Notes: generated from the sequence alone by a model not told the origin. A DNA stretch of 38,377 nucleotides from Microbulbifer mangrovi (GCF_002009015.1 NZ_LZDE01000318.1:1-38377), one strand, 5' to 3'; positions 1 to 9,131 are shown, numbered from the stretch's first letter. Program-made: numbers and translations.

Positions 1-762
1 TTTACCGGCTCCACCGCCGTGGGCAAACAACTGCAGGCCCAGTGCGCGAGTACCATCAAGAAAACCTCCATGGAACTCGGCGGTAACGCCCCGTTTATCG
101 TGTTCGATGATGCGGACCTGGATGAAGCGGTGAAAGGCGCGATCATCTGCAAATACCGCAATGCCGGGCAGACCTGTGTGTGTGCCAACCGCATCTTTGT
201 CCAGGAGGGTGTCTACGACGCCTTCGCCAAGAAATTCACCGATGCGGTCAGTGCCCTGAAAATGGGCAACGGCGCGGAAGACGGTGTGGAAGTCGGCCCC
301 ATGATCAATGCCGGTGCCGTGGAAGACGTCAAGGCGCTGGTGGAAGATGCCGTCAGCAAGGGGGCAAAAAACCTGAATGACGGTGGCCCCAGTGACATGG
401 GTGAGTGCTTCTATACCCCCACCGTACTGACCGGCGTGGACGACACCATGAAGCTCTTCAAGGAAGAGATCTTCGGCCCGGTCGCTCCGCTGTATAAATT
501 CTCCAGCGAGGAAGAAGTGATCCGCATGGCCAACGATACCGAGTTTGGCCTGGCTTCTTACTTTTACTCCCGCGATATCGGGCGTATCTGGCGTGTGGCG
601 GAAGGGCTGGAATACGGCATGGTCGGGATCAACGAGGGGATTATCTCGAACGAGATGGCACCCTTCGGCGGTATCAAGGAGTCCGGTAATGGCCGCGAAG
701 GTTCCATGTACGGCATCGACGATTACCTGGAAATCAAATACCTGTGTATGGGTGGGATTTGA
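1..762 (+). CDS. gabD: Succinate-semialdehyde dehydrogenase, NADP-type (5'-truncated)
   Basis: Only the C-terminal half is present: the frame is open from base 1, so the start lies outside the window. The family oxidises succinate semialdehyde to succinate with NAD(P)+ in the cytoplasm, the last step of the GABA shunt. The visible part shows both aldehyde-dehydrogenase active-site motifs. MELGGNAPFIVF carries the general-base Glu, and NAGQTCVCANR carries the nucleophilic Cys with the second Cys typical of GabD. The conserved KEEIFGPVAP and MAPFGGIKESGNGREG segments follow, and the C-terminus looks normal. GabD is the closest match by eye, but a related semialdehyde dehydrogenase cannot be excluded. 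The 3' end overlaps the start of trmO by 19 bases. Confidence 0.88.
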   Translation, partial: FTGSTAVGKQLQAQCASTIKKTSMELGGNAPFIVFDDADLDEAVKGAIICKYRNAGQTCVCANRIFVQEGVYDAFAKKFTDAVSALKMGNGAEDGVEVGPMINAGAVEDVKALVEDAVSKGAKNLNDGGPSDMGECFYTPTVLTGVDDTMKLFKEEIFGPVAPLYKFSSEEEVIRMANDTEFGLASYFYSRDIGRIWRVAEGLEYGMVGINEGIISNEMAPFGGIKESGNGREGSMYGIDDYLEIKYLCMGGI

Positions 763-1487
763 ACGCGTATTTAGACCATTTAGGCATAGTCCCAATCGCC
801 ACGACCCATTCGTGTTTTTCTGAAAAGTTTGGCATTCCCCGGCAACCTTTGCTGGCGGATGCCAGCCGCGCGGCCATCGAGCTGCTGCCACCGTTCAACG
901 ATCCCGAGGCCGTAGTTGGCCTCGATCAACATACACACCTCTGGCTCACCTGGCAGTTTCATCAGGTCGCCGGCCAGTGGTCGCCCAAGGTGCGCCCGCC
1001 GCGCTTGGGCGGCAATAAAAAGCTCGGCGTATTTGCCACCCGTTCACCATTCCGGCCCAACAACATCGGTCTTTCGGTGGTGCGCCTGATCGAAGTGCGC
1101 ACTCACCCCAAGGTCGAACTCGTTGTTGCCGGCGCGGACCTGCTTGACGGTACCCCGATCTTGGATATCAAACCCTATATCCCTTACGCAGACAGTGTCC
1201 CCACCGCCAGTAGCCAGCTTGCGGAGCAGGCTCCAACACTGGCCACGGTAAACATTCCCCCTCCCATTCTGCAGCTAGCCCGGGAGTACCGGGACAACCT
1301 GGGAACAGATCTTCCCGCATTGATCCAGCAGGTGCTGGCACAGGACCCCAAGCCGGCCTATCAGCAGCCGGATCCCGAGCGTATCTACGGAATGGAACTG
1401 TGTGGCTTCAACCTGCAGTGGCGTTACGTCGACGGTGCGATAGAAGTGGTGGCGCTGGATAAGCTTGAACGTGAGGTGGCAGGGTGA
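744..1487 (+). CDS. trmO: tRNA (N6-threonylcarbamoyladenosine(37)-N6)-methyltransferase TrmO
   Basis: TrmO (YaeB/TsaA family) uses SAM to N6-methylate t6A37 in some tRNAs that read ACY codons. The 247 residues match the family in length and order. They include the KFGIPRQP segment near residue 28, PPRLGGNKKLGVFATRSPFR near residues 85-104, then PNNIGLS and LDGTPILDIKPYIPYAD, which form the TsaA fold and binding loop. A smaller C-terminal region ends with a segment resembling those in TrmO. The start is a GTG at 744 inside the end of gabD; a TTG at 759 is an alternative. The stop overlaps the next gene's GTG start, so the two are probably translationally coupled. Confidence 0.9.
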   Translation: MYGWDLNAYLDHLGIVPIATTHSCFSEKFGIPRQPLLADASRAAIELLPPFNDPEAVVGLDQHTHLWLTWQFHQVAGQWSPKVRPPRLGGNKKLGVFATRSPFRPNNIGLSVVRLIEVRTHPKVELVVAGADLLDGTPILDIKPYIPYADSVPTASSQLAEQAPTLATVNIPPPILQLAREYRDNLGTDLPALIQQVLAQDPKPAYQQPDPERIYGMELCGFNLQWRYVDGAIEVVALDKLEREVAG

Positions 1488-2017
1488 ATCCGGGGGAGCG
1501 TCAGTCAAATCACTTGTGGGGAAAGCTGCGGAGCGCAGCCTGGTCGCTGACGAAGTTTTTGTTGCTCGCAGTCTTGGTCGTTAGCGCGGTCTCCTGGTAT
1601 CACAGCCGCAACATGCCTAAAGGGCAGGCCCCGCAACTGGTACAACAGGCGATTGATGGCCAGCCTATTGACCTGCAGTCCATGACCGAAAACGGACCGG
1701 TACTGATCTACTTCTGGGCAACCTGGTGTGGCTTCTGCCGGGTGGTGTCCCCGGCTGTTTCCGATCTTGCAGGCGGGCACCAGGTGATCTCCATCGCACT
1801 GCAGTCAGGGAGTCCGGAGGAAGTGGCCGCTTACCAGCAGAAACACGGACTCAACTTTCGCACCATCAATGACCCGAGCGGCGCGCTCAGTAATCAGTGG
1901 GGACTGCGGGTTACACCGACCATTGCCATCGTCAACCGGGAGGGGGAGGTCAGTACCGTGACATCGGGCATGACGTCTCGCTGGGGATTGGCCGCGAGGA
2001 TGTGGCTCGCGGACTAG
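1484..2017 (+). CDS. Membrane-anchored thioredoxin-fold protein disulfide oxidoreductase (ScsD/TlpA-like)
   Basis: This is a 177-residue protein with a single N-terminal transmembrane anchor (about residues 22-40, rich in L/V/A) and a thioredoxin domain that would face the periplasm. The redox motif WCGFC is at residues 81-85 and the cis-proline motif VTPT lies near residue 145. The family (ScsD, TlpA, DsbE-like) exchanges disulfides with cell-envelope proteins; ScsD homologues are linked to copper stress. No scsABC genes are next to it, so the partner is unknown. The GTG start at 1484 overlaps the trmO stop (GTGA), which supports this start. The gene ends 19 bases from yacG, which comes from the other strand. 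Confidence 0.82.
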   Translation: MNPGERQSNHLWGKLRSAAWSLTKFLLLAVLVVSAVSWYHSRNMPKGQAPQLVQQAIDGQPIDLQSMTENGPVLIYFWATWCGFCRVVSPAVSDLAGGHQVISIALQSGSPEEVAAYQQKHGLNFRTINDPSGALSNQWGLRVTPTIAIVNREGEVSTVTSGMTSRWGLAARMWLAD

Positions 2018-2036
2018 CGTCAGTTTGGTACCTGGA

Positions 2037-2243
2037 TCAGTGACGGGTCTTGGTGGGATCCAGATCGCCACTCATCACATCGTCGAAAACCGGCTGTCCC
2101 GGAATCTTGTGGCCCTCGCTGGCCCATTCACCCAGATCGATCAGTTTGCACCGCTCACAACAAAACGGCCGGTGTGGATTCTCGGGGTTCCATTCCATGG
2201 GTTTCTTGCAGGTAGGACAGGCGACGGAAGGGCGGTCAGACAT
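2037..2243 (-). CDS. yacG: DNA gyrase inhibitor YacG, zinc-binding
   Basis: The small 68-residue protein has the YacG zinc site: Cys9-x2-Cys12 and Cys28 with Cys32 (C-x3-C), followed by the conserved CKLIDLGEWASE segment and an acidic stretch. In E. coli, YacG binds GyrB and inhibits DNA supercoiling by gyrase. It lies 27 bases downstream of coaE at the end of the pilBCD-coaE-yacG run, its usual place in Pseudomonas-like genomes, so it is probably co-transcribed. Length and all four metal ligands are intact. Confidence 0.93.
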   Translation of the reverse strand: MSDRPSVACPTCKKPMEWNPENPHRPFCCERCKLIDLGEWASEGHKIPGQPVFDDVMSGDLDPTKTRH

Positions 2244-2270
2244 GGTGGTTACAACCGGTATTTACAACTT

Positions 2271-2882
2271 TCAGGCTTGTGCGGCGAGCTGAACATACAT
2301 CCGGTGCAGGTTATCCACCTGCGCCTCCAGCTCCGCCAGGGAGCCGCTATTATCCAGAATATCGTCCGCCTTTGCACATCGCTCCGCCCGGGGCAGCTGT
2401 GCGGCCATAATCTTGCGGATCTGCTCGGGACTGTTGCCGTCCCGCGCACTGGCTCGCTCCAGCTGTAGTAGCTCCGGCAGATCCACCACACAGACCCGCT
2501 GTACCAGGGCCGACTGGCCGGATTCCACCAGCAGGGGAGATTCCAGGATGGCATAGGGTGCGGAGTGGGTGTCGGGACTCGCCGCCAGCGAGGAGATAAT
2601 CTCCTCCCGGATCAGGGGGTGGGTCAGTTGCTCCAGCCAGCGGCGCTCTGCCGGATTGTCGAATACCAGCCTGCGTAAGACAGCCCGATCCAGGCTGCCA
2701 TCCGCCTGTATCACACCGCTGCCAAAATGCTGTGCAATCTCGGCGAGAGCAGGGCGCCCGGGCTCCACCACCACACGCGCCGCGAGGTCTGCGTCCACCA
2801 CATTGACCCCGTGGAACCGAAAGCGCGCCGCAGCGGCGGACTTGCCACTGCCAATACCACCGGTGAGACCGACCGTAAACAT
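2271..2882 (-). CDS. coaE: Dephospho-CoA kinase
   Basis: CoaE phosphorylates the 3'-OH of dephospho-CoA with ATP, the last step of coenzyme A synthesis, in the cytoplasm. At 203 residues it has normal length. The P-loop GGIGSGKS is at residues 8-15. [13 protein letters not shown] contains the catalytic Asp region, and the LTHPLIR and PLLVESG segments of the substrate-binding lid are clear. It starts four bases after the pilD stop and is followed by yacG, the conserved gammaproteobacterial arrangement at the end of the type IV pilus assembly cluster. Confidence 0.95.
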   Translation of the reverse strand: MFTVGLTGGIGSGKSAAAARFRFHGVNVVDADLAARVVVEPGRPALAEIAQHFGSGVIQADGSLDRAVLRRLVFDNPAERRWLEQLTHPLIREEIISSLAASPDTHSAPYAILESPLLVESGQSALVQRVCVVDLPELLQLERASARDGNSPEQIRKIMAAQLPRAERCAKADDILDNSGSLAELEAQVDNLHRMYVQLAAQA

Positions 2883-2886
2883 AGGC

Positions 2887-3771
2887 TTAGCTGCTCATTC
2901 CGGAAACACGGAAATACCAGCCCATAATCTGCTCACCCCACAGCATCGCGATCCAGGCCGCGCCGGCCAGGTAGGGGCCAAAAGCGATCGGCAGGTTCTT
3001 GTCGCGCCCGGAAACCAGCGTCCACAGAATGCCCGCCAGTGCGCCCACTGCCGCTGAAAGAAGGATCACCAGCGGCAGCACCTGCCAGCCAAACCAGGCA
3101 CCGATGGCTGCCAGAATCTTGAAGTCTCCAGCCCCCATGCCTTCCTTGCCAGTCACCAGCTTGAAGATATGGAACACGCTCCACAGCGCCAGATATCCGG
3201 CAATAGCACCGATCACCGCATCCTGCAGCGTGGCAAACACGCCCCAGATGTTGATCAGTAGCCCGACCCACAGCAGCGGCAGGGTGATGTTGTCCGGCAG
3301 CAGCTGCTTGTCGAAATCAATCCCGGTCAGTGCCACCAGCGCCCAGGTAAAAAATACCCCCGCCAGCGCCTGCCAGGTAAAGCCCAGCTGCCAAACCACA
3401 ATCGCGGTAAGAATGCCCGTGGCCAGTTCCACCAGCGGATAGCGTTTGGATATGCTGGTTCCGCACTTGCCGCATTTGCCGCGCAGCAGCAGGTAGCTGA
3501 TTACCGGGATGTTTTGCCAGGGCTTGATCTCGGTCTCGCATTTTGGACAGTGCGAGTGGGGCAGCACCAGGTTGTAGGTCTGCGCCAGCTGCTTTTGTTC
3601 TTCCGCTGAAGGCGTTTTCTCAAAGTAGCTATAAAAATCCTGCTGGTATTCCCGTTCCATCATGATCGGCAAACGGTGGATGACGACGTTGAGGAAGCTT
3701 CCTATCAGCAGGCCTAAAACAAAAGCGCTGCTAATAAGCAGCGCTTGGTGGGTCATAAAATAATCGAGCAT
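2887..3771 (-). CDS. pilD: Prepilin peptidase / N-methyltransferase PilD
   Basis: PilD is the inner-membrane aspartyl protease that removes the short leader from type IV prepilins and methylates the new N-terminal Phe; it often also serves type II secretion. The 294-residue protein starts with a hydrophobic helix. A cytoplasmic loop with paired CPKC and CGKC cysteines (zinc-binding tetracysteine) follows, then several membrane segments. The two catalytic Asp regions are visible: [13 protein letters not shown] and [10 protein letters not shown], the latter with the GxGD signature. It lies eight bases after pilC. Both pilins in this window carry leaders it should cut. Confidence 0.95.
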   Translation of the reverse strand: MLDYFMTHQALLISSAFVLGLLIGSFLNVVIHRLPIMMEREYQQDFYSYFEKTPSAEEQKQLAQTYNLVLPHSHCPKCETEIKPWQNIPVISYLLLRGKCGKCGTSISKRYPLVELATGILTAIVVWQLGFTWQALAGVFFTWALVALTGIDFDKQLLPDNITLPLLWVGLLINIWGVFATLQDAVIGAIAGYLALWSVFHIFKLVTGKEGMGAGDFKILAAIGAWFGWQVLPLVILLSAAVGALAGILWTLVSGRDKNLPIAFGPYLAGAAWIAMLWGEQIMGWYFRVSGMSS

Positions 3772-3779
3772 GTTAATTC

Positions 3780-4994
3780 TTAGATCACGTTACCCAGGTT
3801 GAAGATCGGCAGGTACATGGCAACCAGCAGGCCGCCCACGAGTACGCCGAGCACGGAAATGATCAGGGGTTCCATCATGGTGGTCAGGTTGTCTACCAGG
3901 TTGTCCACGGCCTCTTCGTAAAAATCCGCTGCCTTGCCCAGCATTTCATCCAGTGCACCGGATTCTTCACCGATAGCTGTCATCTGTACCAGCATATTCG
4001 GGTAAACGTGTGAATGCGCCATGGCGGTGTTTAGCTGGATACCAGTAGCCACGGAATCCCGGATTTTTAGCGTGGCTTCCTCATAAACAACATTGCCAGT
4101 GGCGCCCGCTACCGATTTGAGGGCGTCGATCAGTGGTACACCCGATGCAAAGGTAGTGGCCAGGGTGCGGGCGAATCGCGCGGCGATTGAGTTGTATGTA
4201 ATGGTGCCAAGGACGGGCAATTTCAGGGCAATTTTATCGAGAGCCTCACGGACTTTTTTGTTGCGCTTTTTGATTTCCAGCGAGCCGCCAATGCCAACCG
4301 TCAGGCCGACAAATAGCATCAGCCAGTACTCTTGCATCCATTCGGAAATCCCCAGAACAAATAGCGTGAAAGCGGGGAGGTCGGCACCAAAGCCCGCAAA
4401 GGTGGCCGCAAACTGTGGTACAACCTTGATAAGCAGTACCGCGGTAACCAGTACCGCTACCAGAATAACCATGATCGGGTAAGTCATGGCCTTCTTGATT
4501 TTTTTCTTGAGAGATTCTGTCTTTTCTTTGTAAGTGGCAATCCTGTCCAGCATCGTTTCAAGTGCACCTGACTGCTCACCGGAAGAAACCAGGTTGCAAA
4601 ACAGTTCGTCGAAGTAGAGTGGATGTTTGCGCAAGGAGTCGGCAAAGGACGTACCGGACGCGACTTCATCCCTGATCTTCAGGATCAGCTCTTTGACGCC
4701 TGGGTTGTCTGAGCCGTCGGCAACGATTTCAAAGCTCTGTACCAGCGGCACACCGGCTTTCATCATGGTCGCCAACTGGCGGGTGAACAGTGCGATATCA
4801 CCGGGCTTGATTTTTTTCTTGCCGCCGAAAAGTGGTTTTGGCTTCTTCTGTACCCGATTGGCGATGATACCCTGGCGGCGCAACTGTGCCTTGACCAGGG
4901 CCGGGTTAGTGCCGGTAATTTCCCCGTCAACCTTGTTGCCCTTGGTATCCACACCTTTATAAATATAAGCGACAGAAGTGGCAGCTTTGGCCAT
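3780..4994 (-). CDS. pilC: Type IV pilus inner-membrane platform protein PilC
   Basis: PilC is the polytopic inner-membrane protein that connects the PilB/PilT motors with the pilus base. The 404 residues hold the two repeated T2SSF domains. The first is signalled by FTRQLATMMKAGVPLVQSFE (about residues 68-87) and the second by RFARTLATTFASGVPLIDAL, each followed by membrane helices, with a last helix close to the C-terminus. Length is normal. The ATG at 4994 has a purine-rich GGGAAAA stretch upstream. A 146-base gap with a hairpin separates it from pilB, while pilD follows after eight bases. Confidence 0.95.
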   Translation of the reverse strand: MAKAATSVAYIYKGVDTKGNKVDGEITGTNPALVKAQLRRQGIIANRVQKKPKPLFGGKKKIKPGDIALFTRQLATMMKAGVPLVQSFEIVADGSDNPGVKELILKIRDEVASGTSFADSLRKHPLYFDELFCNLVSSGEQSGALETMLDRIATYKEKTESLKKKIKKAMTYPIMVILVAVLVTAVLLIKVVPQFAATFAGFGADLPAFTLFVLGISEWMQEYWLMLFVGLTVGIGGSLEIKKRNKKVREALDKIALKLPVLGTITYNSIAARFARTLATTFASGVPLIDALKSVAGATGNVVYEEATLKIRDSVATGIQLNTAMAHSHVYPNMLVQMTAIGEESGALDEMLGKAADFYEEAVDNLVDNLTTMMEPLIISVLGVLVGGLLVAMYLPIFNLGNVI

Positions 4995-5092
4995 GGTGTT
5001 TTTCCCGTTGGTCTTTTAGCGAAGTCCAACTGACCTCGCAAATATATTCAGTTATTTGTTATCTATACGCCCTGGGCTTGGCCAGGAGTCGA

Positions 5093-5122
5093 GACCGAGG
5101 CTCCATCCGCGGAGTCTCGGTC
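5093..5122. other. Stable hairpin between pilB and pilC
   Basis: GACCGAGGCTCC and GGAGTCTCGGTC form a 12-pair stem around a six-base loop, with one non-Watson-Crick position (G-U on the plus strand, A-C on the minus strand). It lies just after the pilB stop and before pilC. No T-run follows on the minus strand, so it is not a classical terminator. It could act as an mRNA processing or stabilising element, or as a partial attenuator between the ATPase and the platform gene. Confidence 0.5.
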
Positions 5123-5140
5123 GATTAGCAGGTTTCTACG

Positions 5141-6847
5141 TTAGTCTTTTGTTACCCGGTTGGCTTCTTCCAGGCTGGTAACCCCCATTACCACCTTGCG
5201 CAGCGCCGATGTGCGCAGGTTATTGAAGCCTTCTTTTTTCGCCTGGTCGGCAATCTGAATCGAGTTGCCCCCTTCCATTATAATGCGCGAAATTCCATCA
5301 GTGATGCGAACCACTTCATACACACCCACGCGCCCCTTGTAGCCCTTGGAGCAGTGCTCACAGCCTACTGGTTGGAAAATTTGCCACTCGCTCTTGGGCA
5401 CGGTAACCGTATCGAACCCTTCGTCTTTCAAGACTTCCTCCGGCAGCTGTGCCGGTTTCTTGCACTCACCGCATAGTCGTCGCGCCAGGCGCTGGGCGAT
5501 GATCACACTCACGGAAGTGGCGATGTTGAAGGTGGGGACCCCCATATTCATCAGTCGGGTGAGGGTCTCCGGGGCAGAGTTGGTGTGCAGGGTTGAGAGC
5601 ACCAGGTGGCCTGTTTGCGCTGCCTTGATTGCAATTTCTGCAGTTTCCAAATCCCGAATCTCACCGACCATCACGATATCCGGGTCTTGGCGCAGGAAGG
5701 AGCGCAGTGCTTCGGCGAAGTTCAGGCCTACCTTGTTGGAGACGTTTACCTGGTTGATACCCTCCAGGTTGATCTCCACTGGATCTTCGGCGGTGGAGAT
5801 ATTGCGCTCCGGCGTATTCAGAATATTCAGGCCGGTATAGAGGGATACCGTCTTACCGGAACCAGTTGGGCCGGTAACCAGGATCATGCCTTGGGGCTGA
5901 GCCAGCGCGTCCAGGTAGATTTTTTTCTGCTCTTCCTCGTAGCCCAGCGCGTCAATACCCAGTTGCGCGGAGGATGGATCCAGAATCCGCAAAACGATTT
6001 TCTCGCCCCACAGGGTGGGCAGGCTGTTTACGCGGAAGTCGATGGCCTTGGTCTTGGACAGCTTCATTTTGATTCGGCCGTCCTGGGGAACCCGCCGCTC
6101 GGAGATGTCCATTTTGGACATCACTTTCAGGCGGGCGGAGATACGGGTGGCCAGCTGGATCGGCGGGCGGGCGACCTCGTGCAATACGCCATCGGTTCGC
6201 AGACGTACACGATAGCTTTTCTCGTAGGGTTCAAAGTGGATATCCGAAGCCCCGGTGCGGATTGCATCCAGTAGTACCTTGTTTACAAAGCGCACCACCG
6301 GGGCTTCGTCACCGCCGGGTTCGTCATCGTCTTGCTTCGCATCACCGTTTTCAACGTCCAGGCCGTCCAGGTCTTCGTCATCAAGGCCGGCGAGGCCGCC
6401 GCCGATGTCGTTGTTGGATAGAAAGCTTTCGATCGCTTTGCCAAGCTTGTCGGCTTCCACGAGTACCGCGTCGGTACTGAGGCCGGTATTGAAATTGATC
6501 TCATCCAGGCCCGCGAGATTGGTCGGGTCTGCCACTGCCACGAACAGGCGATTTCCACGCTTGTATAAAGGAAGCGCGAAGTGCTTGCTGATCAGCTTCT
6601 CGTCAACGATATCCTTGGGGAGCAGGTCGAAATTGTAGCTGGAGAGGTCAAACAGGGGACTGCCAAATGCCGTCGAAGCAATATTGGCCATCTCGCGGCT
6701 TTTGATCAGTTTTGCTTCCACTGCGTGCTGGGCAAAAGTCTGCCCCTCACGTTTGGCCGCCTTGATGGCAGACTGGGCTGTTGCCTCATCAATGGCATTG
6801 TCAGAAACCAGCCGTTTGGCCAGACCGCTAAGTGGAGTGCTGCTCAT
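5141..6847 (-). CDS. pilB: Type IV pilus assembly ATPase PilB
   Basis: PilB is the hexameric cytoplasmic motor that powers pilus extension. The 568-residue protein has an N-terminal MshE/GspE N-type domain (about residues 1-140), an acidic linker (150-180), and the secretion ATPase core. Visible motifs are SDIHFEPYE (201-209), RVPQDGRI (Asp box), Walker A GPTGSGKT (326-333), an Asp-box/Walker B region in QDPDIVMVGEIRD, and a C-terminal zinc site made of CGEC and CEHC pairs. Length is normal. I see no clear Shine-Dalgarno sequence before the ATG at 6847. It is divergent from pilA and heads the pilBCD-coaE-yacG run. Confidence 0.96.
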   Translation of the reverse strand: MSSTPLSGLAKRLVSDNAIDEATAQSAIKAAKREGQTFAQHAVEAKLIKSREMANIASTAFGSPLFDLSSYNFDLLPKDIVDEKLISKHFALPLYKRGNRLFVAVADPTNLAGLDEINFNTGLSTDAVLVEADKLGKAIESFLSNNDIGGGLAGLDDEDLDGLDVENGDAKQDDDEPGGDEAPVVRFVNKVLLDAIRTGASDIHFEPYEKSYRVRLRTDGVLHEVARPPIQLATRISARLKVMSKMDISERRVPQDGRIKMKLSKTKAIDFRVNSLPTLWGEKIVLRILDPSSAQLGIDALGYEEEQKKIYLDALAQPQGMILVTGPTGSGKTVSLYTGLNILNTPERNISTAEDPVEINLEGINQVNVSNKVGLNFAEALRSFLRQDPDIVMVGEIRDLETAEIAIKAAQTGHLVLSTLHTNSAPETLTRLMNMGVPTFNIATSVSVIIAQRLARRLCGECKKPAQLPEEVLKDEGFDTVTVPKSEWQIFQPVGCEHCSKGYKGRVGVYEVVRITDGISRIIMEGGNSIQIADQAKKEGFNNLRTSALRKVVMGVTSLEEANRVTKD

Positions 6848-7358
6848 TGGGAACCGATGTAATTTGCGTGCGTTGTAGGTTTATACTTGTTTAAATTTTG
6901 TTCTTAAGTGCCCGCCAGTAAAGGGAATTCCTTTGCGCGCACGTCTCAATATAGCGAATAACCCCCCGCCAGCCAATGATCCCGACGAGCCATTCCTGCA
7001 AGCTGTGAACTGGATATCTTCCCTGCGATCACGTCAGAACCCGAATTCTGGTTCGGTTTTTGAGGAGAAGCCCGTGACATCAATCTGGCAACCTATTGAG
7101 TTTCGGGAAAGTTTCCCATTGAGCGCTTCCCTTTATCTCCGGGCCACGTGACAATTTTCGTCACCAAATGCTATCAGCTGTACAAAACTTGAAAATGTTG
7201 GCTAATAAGTGCGCGGCACCAACATGACTTTCCTCTCAAACTGGTTTGCGAGGGCAATTTACACGCTTGCGCCTTTTGCCACATTACGGGTATCGTAACT
7301 GTCGATTTCCTCACGGGATTTCACTCAAAGAACAACAGTCTGTATGGAGACGGTTACA
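6848..7358. other. Divergent pilB/pilA intergenic region
   Basis: About 510 bases with no convincing gene; a 72-codon frame at 6933-7151 has no ribosome site or recognisable product. The region must hold the promoters of pilB (leftward) and pilA (rightward). A weak sigma-54-like GG-N10-GC arrangement occurs at 7253-7266 but is too poor to annotate. A purine-rich GGAGA at 7346-7350, eight bases before ATG 7359, sets the pilA start. Confidence 0.6.
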
Positions 7359-7862
7359 ATGAAGAAGCAACAGGGCTTTACTCTGATTGAATTGATGATC
7401 GTGGTTGCGATCATCGGTATTCTGGCCGCGGTAGCAATTCCGCAGTACCAGAACTACGTAATTAAGACTCAGGTTAACCGCGTGATGAGCGAAGTGGGTT
7501 CCCTGCGTACCGCTATCGAAGCTTGCATGCTGGAAGGCCTGGACGAGTCTTTCGTTAACGCAGAATCTGCGACTGGCGATCCCGGTGAGTGCAACACTGG
7601 CTGGACCGGCAGCAACCTGCTGGGCGACGACCTGCAAGGCACCGCGCTGACCCTGACCATGGGTGATGCTGGCGACGTGCAGATCCTGGCAACCTTTGGT
7701 GGTAACGCGGCTACCGCGATCGATGCCCAGCAGCTGGCTTGGGACCGCAGCGTAGATGGTGTTTGGGGCTGCTCTACCGATGTAGAAGCCAAGTTCCGTC
7801 CGCAGGGCTGCTCCGCAGATCTGGGTGACGCGCCGACTGTTGAAGAGCAGACTCCGGCCTAA
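7359..7862 (+). CDS. pilA: Type IV major pilin PilA
   Basis: This is a type IVa prepilin, the structural subunit of the pilus. The leader MKKQQG is followed by [18 protein letters not shown], so PilD would cut after Gly6 and methylate Phe; Glu5 of the mature chain is present. The hydrophobic helix leads into a globular domain with four Cys (in [20 protein letters not shown] and PQGCSAD), probably forming two disulfides. The start is ATG 7359, with GGAGA eight bases upstream. An in-frame ATG at 7344 would lengthen the leader and lacks a ribosome site. The gene is monocistronic, followed by a strong terminator, and faces pilB. Its paralogue lies at 9293-9745. Confidence 0.93.
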   Translation: MKKQQGFTLIELMIVVAIIGILAAVAIPQYQNYVIKTQVNRVMSEVGSLRTAIEACMLEGLDESFVNAESATGDPGECNTGWTGSNLLGDDLQGTALTLTMGDAGDVQILATFGGNAATAIDAQQLAWDRSVDGVWGCSTDVEAKFRPQGCSADLGDAPTVEEQTPA

Positions 7863-7895
7863 ATTACAAATGGATTCGTTCCTTTTGTGAATTTG

Positions 7896-7924
7896 AAAAG
7901 AGAGGGCTCAGCCCTCTCTTTTTC
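7896..7924 (+). terminator. Rho-independent terminator of pilA
   Basis: A perfect 12-pair stem (AAAAGAGAGGGC with GCCCTCTCTTTT) closes on a TCA loop and runs straight into a T tract. It lies 33 bases after the pilA stop. This is the clearest intrinsic terminator in the window and isolates pilA from the hydrolase gene downstream. Confidence 0.92.
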
Positions 7925-7976
7925 GTTTCCCTGCCTATTTTAAGTCGCTCAAGACTGTACTTAAGCACCGAATAGA

Positions 7977-9131
7977 ATGATAAAGCGTTTAGTTCTTTAC
8001 CCAACCATTCTGGTTGGCCTGGTACTTTTCGTCCATTTCTGGCTTACACAGCCACTTTTTTGGAAATCCATTCCCTATCGCCTGCAAGCCTACAAGCTCG
8101 CCTTCACGCAAGTTAAATGCGATCCTGGAGCCCCCGCCGGGCTGGCGGATTTGCTGAAGTATCAGGCACTCCCGAATTTTTCCCTAACCGGGCAGGTTGT
8201 CTATATCAATCGGAGCGGCAAGCGCTTTAGTTGTTCGGTGGTGGCGGAAGATGATGGTGCGGTCGCGCGTTATCGCCTGGCGAGTATGACAAAGGCTGTC
8301 ACTGCGCACGCGATTCTCAGCCTTGCGAATACGGAACAGTTAGACCTCGATAGCCAACTGCTTAGTTACTTTCCTGAAGTGGATCCCGGTAAGCTGCGTG
8401 ATCCAAAGTTGAAAGCGGTTACCCTGGCGGAACTTCTGAATCACTCTTCCGGATTTGGCGGCCCATACGGCTCCGACAACATGGTTAAGCAGGGGGAAAC
8501 GCCCTGGTGTCCGCATGATTTTAGTCGCCTTGAATCCATACGCTTGGCGGGCGTTCCCGGTACCAACCACGTGTACAGTAATGTTGCGTATTGTCTTTTG
8601 GGGGAAGTCCTCGCCAGGGTCACCGGTGTACCCTATCGCGATTATATTCGCAGCCACTATCTAGACGGCACTTCGTTAGAGTTTGTTGATGGCGGCTATC
8701 TTCCCGATGAGCCTGCTTACGATTTCAGAAACGAGCGCCGGTTTGAGGCGAGCTATGTAGACTGGTTGGACTTTCAGGCGCTTTCACCTGCTGCGGGCTT
8801 AATCGGCAGGCCTAGCGAGTTCGCAGATATGGTTTGGGAGCACTTACATGGCGATGCGGCGCAGATGTTGAGTGCGCCCCTGGTCCCCGGGTGCGGAAAA
8901 GATTTGATTGAGCGCTGCTATTCAATGAATTTTGAACTGGTCCTAGATGAAAGCAGTAAAGTCGCAACTGGAATTCAGCAGGGTTATCTACCCGGGGCGA
9001 GTTCATTGCTTGCCATTACCGAGAAAGGTGAGGTGCTGGTTTGGGTTTCTGCCGGAGCCCCTTGGCTTTTCGACTACAAGCGTCAGCTAAATTTTGCAGT
9101 GCAAAGCTTTTTAGCTAGTTCTTCAAGCTAG
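7977..9131 (+). CDS. Membrane-anchored serine hydrolase of the beta-lactamase / D-alanyl peptidase fold
   Basis: The 384-residue protein begins with an uncleaved-looking hydrophobic segment (about residues 4-22), so the enzyme should be tethered to the inner membrane and face the periplasm. The catalytic motifs of the serine beta-lactamase/class C esterase family are present: SMTK (Ser103, Lys106) and YSN (Tyr200-Asn202). A third KTG-like box is not obvious. Members hydrolyse peptides, esters or D-amino-acid bonds; the substrate here cannot be named. The gene is inserted between pilA and a pilin paralogue, which hints at a role in the envelope or in pilin modification, but nothing in the sequence proves this. 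Confidence 0.8.
   Translation: MIKRLVLYPTILVGLVLFVHFWLTQPLFWKSIPYRLQAYKLAFTQVKCDPGAPAGLADLLKYQALPNFSLTGQVVYINRSGKRFSCSVVAEDDGAVARYRLASMTKAVTAHAILSLANTEQLDLDSQLLSYFPEVDPGKLRDPKLKAVTLAELLNHSSGFGGPYGSDNMVKQGETPWCPHDFSRLESIRLAGVPGTNHVYSNVAYCLLGEVLARVTGVPYRDYIRSHYLDGTSLEFVDGGYLPDEPAYDFRNERRFEASYVDWLDFQALSPAAGLIGRPSEFADMVWEHLHGDAAQMLSAPLVPGCGKDLIERCYSMNFELVLDESSKVATGIQQGYLPGASSLLAITEKGEVLVWVSAGAPWLFDYKRQLNFAVQSFLASSSS

Noticed and set aside
6933-7151. 72-codon frame between pilB and pilA
   Set aside because: No ribosome site, low-complexity product and no family resemblance; the region is better explained as promoter DNA.
7253-7266. Sigma-54-like GG-N10-GC arrangement upstream of pilA
   Set aside because: Only the invariant dinucleotides and a few more bases fit (the TT before GC and part of the -24 box are missing); pilR/pilS are not in the window to support it.
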